Assembly: GCF_030406905.1 (NCBI RefSeq)
Contig: NZ_CP129137.1
Coordinates: 2,669,001 to 2,733,000 of the forward strand
DNA length: 64,000 bases
Direction: 5' to 3'
Source of the DNA: Streptomyces sp. HUAS CB01
GTDB taxonomy: Bacteria > Actinomycetota > Actinomycetes > Streptomycetales > Streptomycetaceae
Shown: positions 52,126-61,661 of the stretch, piece by piece
Position numbering within the stretch: position 1 is the stretch's first letter
Layout: the number at the start of each line of letters is the position of its first letter
Program-made: the position numbers and the translations under genes
Notes under the pieces: generated by a model
Seen by the model: only the letters and a program-made list of their open reading frames with translations
Told to the model about the DNA's origin: nothing
Databases searched by the model: none

Positions 52126-52473
52126 GTGCGTCGGGGAACCTTGCGAGCGGGCGCGGTACTGATCGGCCTGACCACGGCTTTGCTGGGGTCGAGCACGGCG
52201 TACGGCGACAACTTCTACGTGTACCAGGGCGACGACTTCGGGTTCATCACGTACAACCACAAGGCCGCCGGGGCCTGCGACCGGGAAGCCGACGGCTTCA
52301 ACGTCTACGCGAACTTCAAGCGCACCGTCCCGAACACGGTCGCCCGGGTCGAGGAGAAGGACGGCTACTGCAGGACCTCGACGACCGGCACCTACCCCGT
52401 CCACCGGATCCAGGCGTGCGAGAACATCCCGGTCTTCCCCGACGCCTGCTCCGCCTGGAAGCAGCACCCGTAG
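52126..52473 (+). CDS. Small secreted four-cysteine protein, coupled to ABC transporter
   Basis: 115 residues from GTG 52126, seven bases after GGAGG. Signal peptide (RRGTLRAGAVLIGLTTALLG, then a TAYG cleavage region) leaves about 85 residues with four cysteines (GACDREADG, DGYCRTS, QACENIP, DACSAWK). No known domain. The ABC ATPase ATG starts two bases after its stop, so the three genes look like one coupled unit. It may be a substrate, a sensor or a structural peptide for the transporter. Confidence 0.8.
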   Translation: MRRGTLRAGAVLIGLTTALLGSSTAYGDNFYVYQGDDFGFITYNHKAAGACDREADGFNVYANFKRTVPNTVARVEEKDGYCRTSTTGTYPVHRIQACENIPVFPDACSAWKQHP

Positions 52474-52475
52474 CC

Positions 52476-53183
52476 ATGACCGCCCCCACCCTGGAGGTCC
52501 GCGGGCTCACCTGCGCGATCGGCCGGCGCACGCTGCTGCGGGACGCGGACCTGACCGCCCGGCCGGGGACCTCCCTGTCCGTCATGGGACCGAGCGGCAG
52601 CGGCAAGTCCACGCTGCTGTCGTGCCTCGCCGGGCTGCACACCCCGCAGGCCGGGACCATCAGGGTGGACGGGACGGACGTCGCCTCGCTGCGGCCCGCG
52701 CGGGCCGCGGCGTTGCGGCTGCGCACGATCGGCTTCGTCTACCAGTTCGGCGAACTGCTCCCGGAGTTGAGCGCCGTCGAGAACGCCGCCCTCCCCCTGC
52801 TGATCGCCGGCCGGGGACGCCGGGAGGCGTACGGCACCGCCGAGAGCCTTCTCGGCGAACTCGGCGTCGGCGGGGTCGCGGACTCGCCCGCGAGCGTGCT
52901 GTCCGGCGGCGAGCGCCAGCGCGTCGCCGTGGCCCGGGCCCTGTCCACGCGGCCGCCGCTGATCCTCGCCGACGAGCCGACGGGTGCCCTGGACGAGCGC
53001 ACCACCGACGACGTCTGCGAGACGCTGTTCCGGCTGCCCGGCCGGTACGGCTGCGCGCTGGTCGTCGTGACCCACAACCCGGTGGTCGCCCACCACGCCG
53101 ACCACCGGCTGACCCTGCGCGACGGCACGCTGCACGACTCGACGCCCGGAACCCCACCGGACACCACGACGGCGGAGGCATGA
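52476..53183 (+). CDS. ABC transporter ATP-binding protein (MacB/LolD type)
   Basis: 235 residues from ATG 52476, two bases after the upstream stop and without a clear ribosome site, so it is likely translationally coupled; a GTG at 52416 is the alternative. Walker A GPSGSGKSTLL (about 33-43), signature LSGGERQRVAVAR, Walker B LILADEPTGALD, and H-loop VTHNPVVAHH. It pairs with the FtsX-like permease next to it, typical of exporters or mechanotransmission complexes rather than importers. Confidence 0.93.
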   Translation: MTAPTLEVRGLTCAIGRRTLLRDADLTARPGTSLSVMGPSGSGKSTLLSCLAGLHTPQAGTIRVDGTDVASLRPARAAALRLRTIGFVYQFGELLPELSAVENAALPLLIAGRGRREAYGTAESLLGELGVGGVADSPASVLSGGERQRVAVARALSTRPPLILADEPTGALDERTTDDVCETLFRLPGRYGCALVVVTHNPVVAHHADHRLTLRDGTLHDSTPGTPPDTTTAEA

Positions 53184-55381
53184 CGAGGACCGCGCGGCGC
53201 GGCACCACCGCCCAGTTCCTCGCGGTGGGGCGCAGGCTGTCGCCGGTGCACCGTGACCCACGCAACGCGCTCCAGGCACTCTGCCTGGTCCTCGCCGCGA
53301 TGGGCGCCACCCTGCTGGTCTGGGGACTGCAGGCGACCGACGCCGCCTACGACGGCCGGGACGCGCGGACAGCCGCCCGCCACCCGGTGCGCGCCGCGGC
53401 CGAGCCGGGCACCCGACCGACCGCCCGGTGGTGGGAGAGCCGTGACGTGGTCGGCGGCCGGGGCTTCTCCGTCGTGACGATCGAACCCCTCGCCGCGGAC
53501 GCCCCGCTTCCGCCCGGTCTGCCGCGCTGGCCGGAACCGGGCGAGTCGTTCGTCTCACCCGCCCTGCTCGACGCCGTGCCGGCCGCGTCCACGCGCTACG
53601 GGAAGCACGCCGGCGCCATCGCCGCCGAGGGGCTCGCCGAGCCCTCCGAGTTCCTCGTCTACCGCCGGCCACCGCCGGGGACGGCGCTCTCCGCCGGCCC
53701 CGGCGGCTTCGCCGGCGTCGTCGGCTACGGAACTCCGCTCCCGGAGGCCTCCGACTTCGCCGGCCAGTCCTTCGACCGGGCCCGGTCCGACGTCCAGTTG
53801 CTGATGGCCCCGCTGCTCGCGCTTCCCGTCGTGGTCCTCCTCGTCACCGCCTCGCGGCTCGGCGCCCGGCAGCGCGACCGGCGTCTCGCCGTCCTGCACG
53901 CCATCGGTGCCGGACGGTCCGTACGCGCACGGATCGCGGTCGGCGAGTGCCTGGGCCCGCTGGCACTCGGCACCGCGGCCGCGGGCGCTCTGCTGACGGC
54001 CGTGACCCTGACCGGCGTACGGCTGCCCGTCACCGGGCACACGATCGCGGCGGCCGATCTCGCGCCCCTGCGCCTGTGGTTCCCGCTCTCCCTGCCACCT
54101 GCCCTGACGGTCCTGTGCCTGGCCTTCGCGGCGCTGCATCTGCGCATCCGTCCCGCCGGGGGCAACCGGCCACGGCCGGCGCGGGACCGGCCGTCCGCCT
54201 GGCCCGGGTACCTCTGCGGCACCGGCACACTCCTGGCGCTGTGGGGAGCGATGATCGGGCATCTGCCGGGCGTCCGGATCTTCGTGCTCGGCCTGGTCCT
54301 CGCCATGGCCGGGCTCCCGCCGCTGCTGGGACGCGCCGCCGCGCGGGCGGCCGTCCGGCTGACCGCGCACGGGCGCGGCGACGCCGCCCGGCTGATCGGA
54401 GGGCGCTGGGCATCGGCCCACCCCGGCGTGATCGCCCGGTCCTGCGCGTCGCTCGCCGTGCTCCTGGGCCTGCTGACCCAGGTCCAGGTCCTCATCACGG
54501 AGTTGACGTCGGAAGCCCGGCACGCCACTGCGCTCGCCGAACGGCTGGACGGCAGGCTGCTCCACGTCTCCACCGGGACCGGCGACGAGAAGGCGCACAC
54601 CGCGTTCCTGGCCGCCCTGGGCCCGGAGCACCGCGTGCTCCGTCTGGCTCCGGGCGCCGGGGGCGCACCGCCCGTGCTCCTCGGGCACTGCCGCGATCTG
54701 GCGGCCCTGGCCCCCCTGTCCGACTGTCCCGGCACCGAACCCGTGCCCGCAGCCCGGGCGTTCCGGGAACGCACCGCCCGTACCGAGGCCCTGCGCTGGA
54801 TGAGCTTCGGCGACGTGAACGTAAGGGCCGTCGCGTCTCGCGCCCCGCTCACGGGCGGGGAGGGCGACTACGTGGTGCTGACCCCGAGGTCCGACGGCCG
54901 GGAGCACGTCAGCCGGGTGGCGTTCGCGACGCTCGCCGCCCCGTCGGTGGGCGTGCCCGGTGACGAGTTCGTCATCGGCGCGAGCGCCCGCGCCCGTATC
55001 GCCGGCTGGGTCCTCCTCCTGGCCGCGCCGGGTTTCGCCCTCCTCGCGGTCACGGGCGCCGCCGGCCTGCTGCACGCCTACCTCGACCGGGCCGACGAAC
55101 TGCGCCCGCTCGCCGGCTACACCTCGGGCGTACGGTTCCATCTGCGCACCGCGTGGTGGGGCATGGGCGTGCCCACGGCCTGCGCACTGGCCCTGGCGGC
55201 GGCGTTCGCCGGGCTGCTCGGGGCCGTCAACCTCGCGTTCCTCGCCCCGTCCGGCGACTCCCCGCTCCCCCTGCTCACCGGCGGGCTGGCGGCGGCCCTG
55301 GTGCTGTGCACGGGAGCGACCGTGGCCGGCGGACTGCTGTCGAGCCGCTTCACCCACCGCTGGGTGCCGCGCGGCGACTGA
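53180..55381 (+). CDS. FtsX-like permease
   Basis: 733 residues from ATG 53180, overlapping the ATPase stop as ATGA. One helix near the N-terminus (CLVLAAMGATLLVWGLQA) is followed by an extracytoplasmic segment (about 55-205), then FtsX-type groups of helices around 210-260, 290-320, 340-400 and 610-715 (LLLAAPGFALLAVTGAAGLL, ACALALAAAFAGLLG). This is the double-length arrangement common in actinobacterial MacB-type systems. It is probably the membrane part of an exporter or membrane mechanotransducer. Confidence 0.9.
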   Translation: MTRTARRGTTAQFLAVGRRLSPVHRDPRNALQALCLVLAAMGATLLVWGLQATDAAYDGRDARTAARHPVRAAAEPGTRPTARWWESRDVVGGRGFSVVTIEPLAADAPLPPGLPRWPEPGESFVSPALLDAVPAASTRYGKHAGAIAAEGLAEPSEFLVYRRPPPGTALSAGPGGFAGVVGYGTPLPEASDFAGQSFDRARSDVQLLMAPLLALPVVVLLVTASRLGARQRDRRLAVLHAIGAGRSVRARIAVGECLGPLALGTAAAGALLTAVTLTGVRLPVTGHTIAAADLAPLRLWFPLSLPPALTVLCLAFAALHLRIRPAGGNRPRPARDRPSAWPGYLCGTGTLLALWGAMIGHLPGVRIFVLGLVLAMAGLPPLLGRAAARAAVRLTAHGRGDAARLIGGRWASAHPGVIARSCASLAVLLGLLTQVQVLITELTSEARHATALAERLDGRLLHVSTGTGDEKAHTAFLAALGPEHRVLRLAPGAGGAPPVLLGHCRDLAALAPLSDCPGTEPVPAARAFRERTARTEALRWMSFGDVNVRAVASRAPLTGGEGDYVVLTPRSDGREHVSRVAFATLAAPSVGVPGDEFVIGASARARIAGWVLLLAAPGFALLAVTGAAGLLHAYLDRADELRPLAGYTSGVRFHLRTAWWGMGVPTACALALAAAFAGLLGAVNLAFLAPSGDSPLPLLTGGLAAALVLCTGATVAGGLLSSRFTHRWVPRGD

Positions 55382-55683
55382 ACGGGGAAGGGGCGGGGTG
55401 GGTGAGGGGTGGGGGGCGGGTTGAGGTGGGGGGCGGGCCGGTCTCGGCCCCTTGGCCGGGCGGGGGCGTGGCCCGTGGCGGCCGGGCACGAGGCCGGCAC
55501 CGAACGGGCGCGACCCGGGCGCACGCGGGCCGCGAAGCCGGAACCGGACCGGCGTGGCCCGGGACAGGCCGGACAGGGACAATCGCCCCCGTCACGTAGA
55601 CCTTGGCGGCCGAGACAGCCTCCGGGACGTCCCCGGAACCGAACGGGGCACGACCCAGGAACAGGCCGGACACGAAGCCGGAA
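55382..55683. other. Gene-free gap with G-quadruplex candidate and imperfect direct repeats
   Basis: Bases 55383-55437 hold at least seven runs of three to six Gs on the + strand (for example GGGGAAGGGGCGGGG), a strong G-quadruplex pattern just after the FtsX stop. Further on, two imperfect direct repeats of about 47 bp (55500-55545 and 55639-55685) share CCGAACGGG near the start and CGAAGCCGGAA near the end. No gene is supported. Confidence 0.65.
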
Positions 55684-56352
55684 TCAGGCAGGGGTGACGT
55701 TCAGCGTGCCGAGTCCCGCCCTGCGTACCGCGACCGAGCCGAACGGCGTGCGCAGCCGGAGCCAGCCGCCCGCGGCCAGGAGCGCGGCTCCCGGGACGTC
55801 GTCCGGAGTGGGACGGAGGAAGCCCAGCGCCTGGGCGGCGTGCACGGCCCGCAGCGGCAGGCCGGTGTCGTCGAGGGTCCGGGACCAGATCTCGCGGCCG
55901 ATCCGGTCGCGTTCGGCGCGGGTGCGCCGCTCCACGGGCAACGCCTGGTCACGTGCACGGAACTCGGCGACCGCAGCGGCCACCGCGCCCCGCATCCGGT
56001 CGACCGCGGGCAGTCCCGGAAGCTCTCGCCAGCCTCCGCGGGGAGGCAGCACACCGGCCCACGGCGGACCGGTGACGGCGGGCGGCACGGCGAGCGCCGA
56101 GCCCTCCACGGACTCCAGCAGTTCACCCGCGGACACGGTGGTGTCCAGCTCGACCGGCTCCGCCAGCCGCGCCGTCCGGATCGCGAGGACCTCGAACGAC
56201 GGCGGTCGGCCGAACACGGCGAGCGCTCCCCCGCCGGCCTGCAACCGCACCGCGGCGGCCCGGTCGTAGTGGATCAGCCGGCCGAGGAAGGCGGCGAGGT
56301 CCGCCGCCTCCCGGCCATCGGCCAACCGCAGGGTCTGCACGGGCGCAGTCAT
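55684..56352 (-). CDS. Conserved hypothetical protein
   Basis: 222 residues from ATG 56352, overlapping the thioesterase stop by four bases. It is soluble and has no signal peptide. The N-terminal half (LADGREAADLAAFLGRLIHY, then FEVLAIRTARLAEPVELDT) and C-terminal half (RDRIGREIWSRTLDD, then GWLRLRTPFGSVAVRRAGL) look like a compact globular protein of a Streptomyces-conserved family. No function can be stated; co-expression with the thioesterase and ettA is likely. Confidence 0.75.
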   Translation of the reverse strand: MTAPVQTLRLADGREAADLAAFLGRLIHYDRAAAVRLQAGGGALAVFGRPPSFEVLAIRTARLAEPVELDTTVSAGELLESVEGSALAVPPAVTGPPWAGVLPPRGGWRELPGLPAVDRMRGAVAAAVAEFRARDQALPVERRTRAERDRIGREIWSRTLDDTGLPLRAVHAAQALGFLRPTPDDVPGAALLAAGGWLRLRTPFGSVAVRRAGLGTLNVTPA

Positions 56353-56780
56353 GCCGCGAGCGCGTCCTTCACGCCTTCGTCCAGGTACTCCTGGAGGAAG
56401 GACTTCTCCTCGGCGGAGATACGGCGCGGGCGCCCGGCCGCCAGGTCGTACGGGACGACGACGGTCGAGGCCCGGACGTACACCTGGTCCGGGTCCTTGA
56501 TCTCGTAGGCGATCGTGAGCGACGCCGCACCGATCTTCGTCACCCAGGACTCGACGGTCACCGGCTCGTGGCGGTGCACGAGCGGGCGCACGTAGTCGAT
56601 CTCATGACGGGCCACGACGGACCCGCCGGAGAACGACGGAGAGCCGTTACCCGGCGCCAGCCGGAACATGAAGTCGATGCGCGCCTCCTCCAGATAGCGG
56701 AGGAAGACCACGTTGTTGACGTGCCCGAAGGCATCCATGTCCGACCAGCGCAGGGGACAGCGGTAGATATGGCGAGCCAC
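56349..56780 (-). CDS. Acyl-CoA thioesterase (4HBT hot-dog family)
   Basis: 143 residues from GTG 56780. Hot-dog fold with the catalytic-region WSDMDAFGHVNNVVFLRYLE (about residues 12-31), where the Asp and His are typical of 4-hydroxybenzoyl-CoA-type thioesterases. It should hydrolyse acyl-CoA thioesters; chain specificity is unknown. It lies eight bases after the ettA stop and overlaps the next gene, so ettA, thioesterase and the hypothetical gene form one unit. Confidence 0.9.
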   Translation of the reverse strand: MARHIYRCPLRWSDMDAFGHVNNVVFLRYLEEARIDFMFRLAPGNGSPSFSGGSVVARHEIDYVRPLVHRHEPVTVESWVTKIGAASLTIAYEIKDPDQVYVRASTVVVPYDLAAGRPRRISAEEKSFLQEYLDEGVKDALAA

Positions 56781-56788
56781 GTGCTGCC

Positions 56789-58453
<1,665 letters not shown>

Positions 58454-58836
58454 GAGAAACCGTCCGGCAATCAGTGAGTGGGCAGATACACCCCATCTTG
58501 CCTGACCGCCACCCCGGGAACGAAACCAGTACGCCCGGGGTCCCACGACCAGCCATACTGCGACCCCCTTCCGCAGTCGCTCTGTCACCCTCGGTCGTCG
58601 GCGATCGGCGCCGAAGGCCCCTGCCGCGCGCAGGGCAGGTAGCGGCAGCCCCGAGCGGGTGCGGCAGCCGCCCGCGCCGTGGACGGCGCTCCGGTGCCGC
58701 GTCCTGCGGCCTCTCCGATACATGGCGTGCGGGCGGACGCAGTAGCCCGCCCAGTCGAGGCAGGCACGACCCCGGGGCCCGGGACGCCGTGCTCCGGGCC
58801 CGCATGCCCGGGTGCCCGGCAGCGCGCCCCGATCGC
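58454..58836. other. 383-bp gap with TQXA-gene terminator and ettA upstream region
   Basis: GGGCCCGG (58775-58782) pairs with CCGGGCCC (58794-58801), 36 bases past the stop of the thioester protein gene; it is the likely terminator. The part next to ettA (58454-58560) should hold its promoter, but no confident -35/-10 pair was found. No gene is supported. Confidence 0.55.
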
Positions 58837-60237
58837 TCAGTCCTCCGTGGAGGGCGCCTTCTTCCTGCGCACGAACAGGATCGCGGCGCCGCCGACGACC
58901 ACGAGTCCGATGGCCACGCCCGCGATGATCGGGGTGGCGCCGGAGGCGCCGGTCGCCGCGAGGTTCTCGTCGATGGGCGTTTGCCCGGCCGAGGCCGCGC
59001 TGAGCTGGGGCGCCGGCTCGTCCGGGACCGGACCGGCGCTGCCGGTGGTCCTGCAGTCCAGCACGCCCTTGAAGTTCTTCGAGAAACCGCCCGGCCCGGT
59101 GATCGTGAAGTCATAGGCCTGGTCCTCGGGCACGGGGACGGCCACGGTGCGGGACTCACCGGGGGCTATCGCGTGCTTGAGACCCAGCAGCTCGAAGGTG
59201 AACGTCTCGTCACCCCGGTTGGTGGCGGTGATGTCGATGCCACCCTCGGCACAGTTCTTCTTCGCGGTGAGCGCGGGTATCGCGCCCTTCTTCGCCCAGG
59301 TGGCCGCGGCGGTCGCGGAGACGGTGGAGCGGCTGGAGCCGGCGAGGATCTGCGTCTGGCTCTTGGTCACCCCGGAGAACGCCCGGCCCACCGGCACATT
59401 GGTGGTGGCCTGCAGGCTCAGGGCGGCCGTGCCGTCGGTGGCACCGGCCGGCACGTCGAAGTACAGCCTGCTGCCGTCGACCGCGGTGGTGACGGGCCGA
59501 CCCGCCTGGTCCGTCACGATGACACCGCTGGCCGCGGAGTCCGCGGGCGGGGTCACGGTGACCCGGTCGGCGTCGGTGCGGACCGTGATGGGGCCGAGCC
59601 GCCCGCCGGCCTTCCCCGAGACCGCGTTCGGCTCCAGGCTCAGCGAGGCACGGGGCTCCCCGACGTTCCTGGCCTTCTTCTCCAGCCAGTCGGCGAGCTG
59701 CTCCGCCGCGGGGTCGAGCGCCTCGACCTCGGCCCCGTCCGAGTACCGCCAGATCGCGACCTGGGTGCCGGCCGCCGCCGTCCGCTCGGTGAGCGGTCCC
59801 GTGCCCGCCCTCTCGGCCAGCGCCGTGAGGTCGTCGACCTGCGGATAGGAGTGCTGCAGGATCCACCGGATCTTCCCGGCGCCGCCGTTGGCGCCGAGCG
59901 AGGTCTGCTCCCAGGGGGTCTCCAGGTACTTGGCCTGCTCCTGCGTGGGGTTGTGGATGTCGATGCAGTACGTCTTGAGTCTGCCCCCACCGTCGACGGT
60001 CATCTCGAAGAGCCCGGCGGGGAGTTCGTGCCGCTGTCCGCCGTCGTGCAGAACGGCCCGGTCGAAGGTGGTCAGGCCGTCCAGAGTCGCGGAGGCGCCA
60101 CCCTGGTGCTGGGGGATGTCCTCGGCGGCGGCCGGCCCCGCGGAGGCCATGGCACACGCCGCGAACAGACCCGACACCAGAGCCGTCACGGCGAGCCGGG
60201 CGGCGCCCCGCCCGCATACAGAGAGCGCAGTAAACAC
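58837..60237 (-). CDS. Cell-wall-anchored TQXA thioester-domain protein (LAXTG sortase substrate)
   Basis: 466 residues from GTG 60237, after AAGGGGAA. Signal peptide (RLAVTALVSGLFAACAMASA, then AAA). The thioester domain (about 50-200) has Cys91 (KTYCIDIHN) and Gln159 in the TQVAIW motif, the pair that forms an internal thioester. Beta domains follow. At the end come LAATG (426-430), a helix and an Arg/Lys tail, the signal for a class E sortase. Such proteins sit on the outer cell wall; some thioester domains bind host or surface proteins covalently. In Streptomyces they may act in aerial-surface or adhesion roles. Confidence 0.93.
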   Translation of the reverse strand: MFTALSVCGRGAARLAVTALVSGLFAACAMASAGPAAAEDIPQHQGGASATLDGLTTFDRAVLHDGGQRHELPAGLFEMTVDGGGRLKTYCIDIHNPTQEQAKYLETPWEQTSLGANGGAGKIRWILQHSYPQVDDLTALAERAGTGPLTERTAAAGTQVAIWRYSDGAEVEALDPAAEQLADWLEKKARNVGEPRASLSLEPNAVSGKAGGRLGPITVRTDADRVTVTPPADSAASGVIVTDQAGRPVTTAVDGSRLYFDVPAGATDGTAALSLQATTNVPVGRAFSGVTKSQTQILAGSSRSTVSATAAATWAKKGAIPALTAKKNCAEGGIDITATNRGDETFTFELLGLKHAIAPGESRTVAVPVPEDQAYDFTITGPGGFSKNFKGVLDCRTTGSAGPVPDEPAPQLSAASAGQTPIDENLAATGASGATPIIAGVAIGLVVVGGAAILFVRRKKAPSTED

Positions 60238-60370
60238 AGAATTCCCCTTCGGGCGAGGCCGTTTCGCGTGGGGTGCGTGGGGGGAGTGCCTCGCCGGCAG
60301 ACTCAAGTGCCCCGTGATTACTGAGGAATCCTAAGGACGTGGTGCGACCCGATCCCCCGTCATGCCGTCA

Positions 60371-60399
60371 GATAACCATTCCGAATCGGAATCGTTATC
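60371..60399. promoter_or_regulatory. 29-bp palindrome, operator candidate
   Basis: GATAAC-C-ATTCCGA-A-TCGGAAT-C-GTTATC: two nested perfect inverted repeats (6 and 7 bp arms) around a central A, with unmatched C positions. It overlaps the ssbB stop and lies about 135 bases upstream of the thioester protein gene, so it could be an operator for that gene or a transcript-end structure. Confidence 0.55.
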
Positions 60400-61213
60400 G
60401 CCGACGACGCACCCCCCGTTCGGCTGTCGACAAATCTCCACAGCCGCAGTTCAGGACGGTCGGAGGACACCGTCCGAAGCCCCGATCCGAGCGCCGGGGA
60501 CCGTGCCGGAAAGGGCTCCCGAACCGGCGTGTGCGGACGCCGGGAGAGTCGCGGCGACCTCCGTGCCCCACAGGCTCCCGGTCGCCGTCGCGGTCGCCGA
60601 AGCGGCACGGGACCGGCTCGAACGCGTCCGCCCCAGCCGCCTCGAGCGGGTGGGAAAGCGGCGACGGTGCCGACGGGGTCGGGGAACCGTGAACGCCCGT
60701 GGCCGGGACCGTCGAGGACGCCGCTCCGGTCGATGTCGCGCTGGTCGTCGGGGTCGTCGGCGCCGTGGGAGGCATGGGCACCGCCGAGGGCACGGGAGGC
60801 GGCGGGCCCATGCCGGGTGCGGCCACGGCCGGTTGGCCCGCCGGCGGCGCCTCCGTTCTCGTCACACGGCGGAACGCCGAGGTACCGCGCGTGAGATCGT
60901 GCCCGGCCGCCATCGCGTCGACGTCGACCGAGGTCCTGAGCTTGCCCTCCCACTCCTCCTCGCGCACCCTCAGACGGCCGTGCACCACGAGCGGTTCGCC
61001 CACCCCGACCGATGCCGCGAGATTCGCGCCCAGCGCCCGCCAGGCCCACACCGTGTAGAAGCTCGTGGGCCCGTCGGTCCAGGCGTCACGCTGCCGGTCC
61101 CACCGCCGAGAGGGCACCGCGAACCGGAAACGCGCCCTGCCCCCGGTCGCGGACTCGCGGTATTCCACGGCCGTCGCGACATTCCCCACCAGTGTCACCA
61201 TCACGTCACTCAT
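60395..61213 (-). CDS. ssbB: Single-stranded DNA-binding protein SsbB-like, with long C-terminal extension
   Basis: 272 residues from ATG 61213. The OB fold fills residues 1-112 (MVTLVGNVATAVEYRE, RFRFAVPSRRWDR, FYTVWAWRALGANLA, VVHGRLRVRE). There is no acidic DDDxPF tip, as expected for the SsbB type, which acts in sporulation-septation and chromosome segregation rather than as the main SSB. Residues about 140-272 are Pro/Ser/Thr- then Arg-rich, much longer than the roughly 156-residue SsbB I recall, so a frameshift near the end or an annotation artefact is possible. It follows dynB after a 448-bp gap. Confidence 0.82.
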   Translation of the reverse strand: MSDVMVTLVGNVATAVEYRESATGGRARFRFAVPSRRWDRQRDAWTDGPTSFYTVWAWRALGANLAASVGVGEPLVVHGRLRVREEEWEGKLRTSVDVDAMAAGHDLTRGTSAFRRVTRTEAPPAGQPAVAAPGMGPPPPVPSAVPMPPTAPTTPTTSATSTGAASSTVPATGVHGSPTPSAPSPLSHPLEAAGADAFEPVPCRFGDRDGDREPVGHGGRRDSPGVRTRRFGSPFRHGPRRSDRGFGRCPPTVLNCGCGDLSTAERGVRRRR

Positions 61214-61661
61214 GACGATCCCCCTGCCTCGTTGTCCCGTATCCGGTGTCCGCGCGCCGCCGCGCCGACGGATCCCATGCTGGGCCGTCGGGCGAATTCC
61301 CGCCGACGCCTGTGGACACGGGCACGACTGTGGAAAACCCCGCCACCCTCTCGGGTGACGGGGTCCCCGTGGGAGCGTCCCGGCGGCCTTTCCCACGGCC
61401 GTTCCTCGGTCTCTTCCGCAGCCTTTCCCACGACTGGTCCCCAGGGCTGCTCCCACAACCGTTCCCTCGGCCGTTCCCTCGGCCGTTCCCTCGGCGGGCC
61501 GGAAGCCGTTTCCGGCAGCCTTCGGCGTCCCTTCCCGGCGGTCCGCCGCCTCCACGCCGTCCTTCCGCAGGCCCCGCACCACCCCGGTCAACCGCCGGGC
61601 GGCCTCCCCCGCGCGGCGGCACGCCGCCCCGGTCGGTCCGCGACGGCCCCCGGCCGACGGC
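61214..61661. other. 448-bp gap between dynB and ssbB with 12-bp tandem repeat
   Basis: CCGTTCCCTCGG occurs three times in perfect tandem (61459-61494), with degenerate copies of TTCC(C)TCGG nearby. No gene with normal codon use is seen. The region likely holds the ssbB promoter. Confidence 0.6.
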
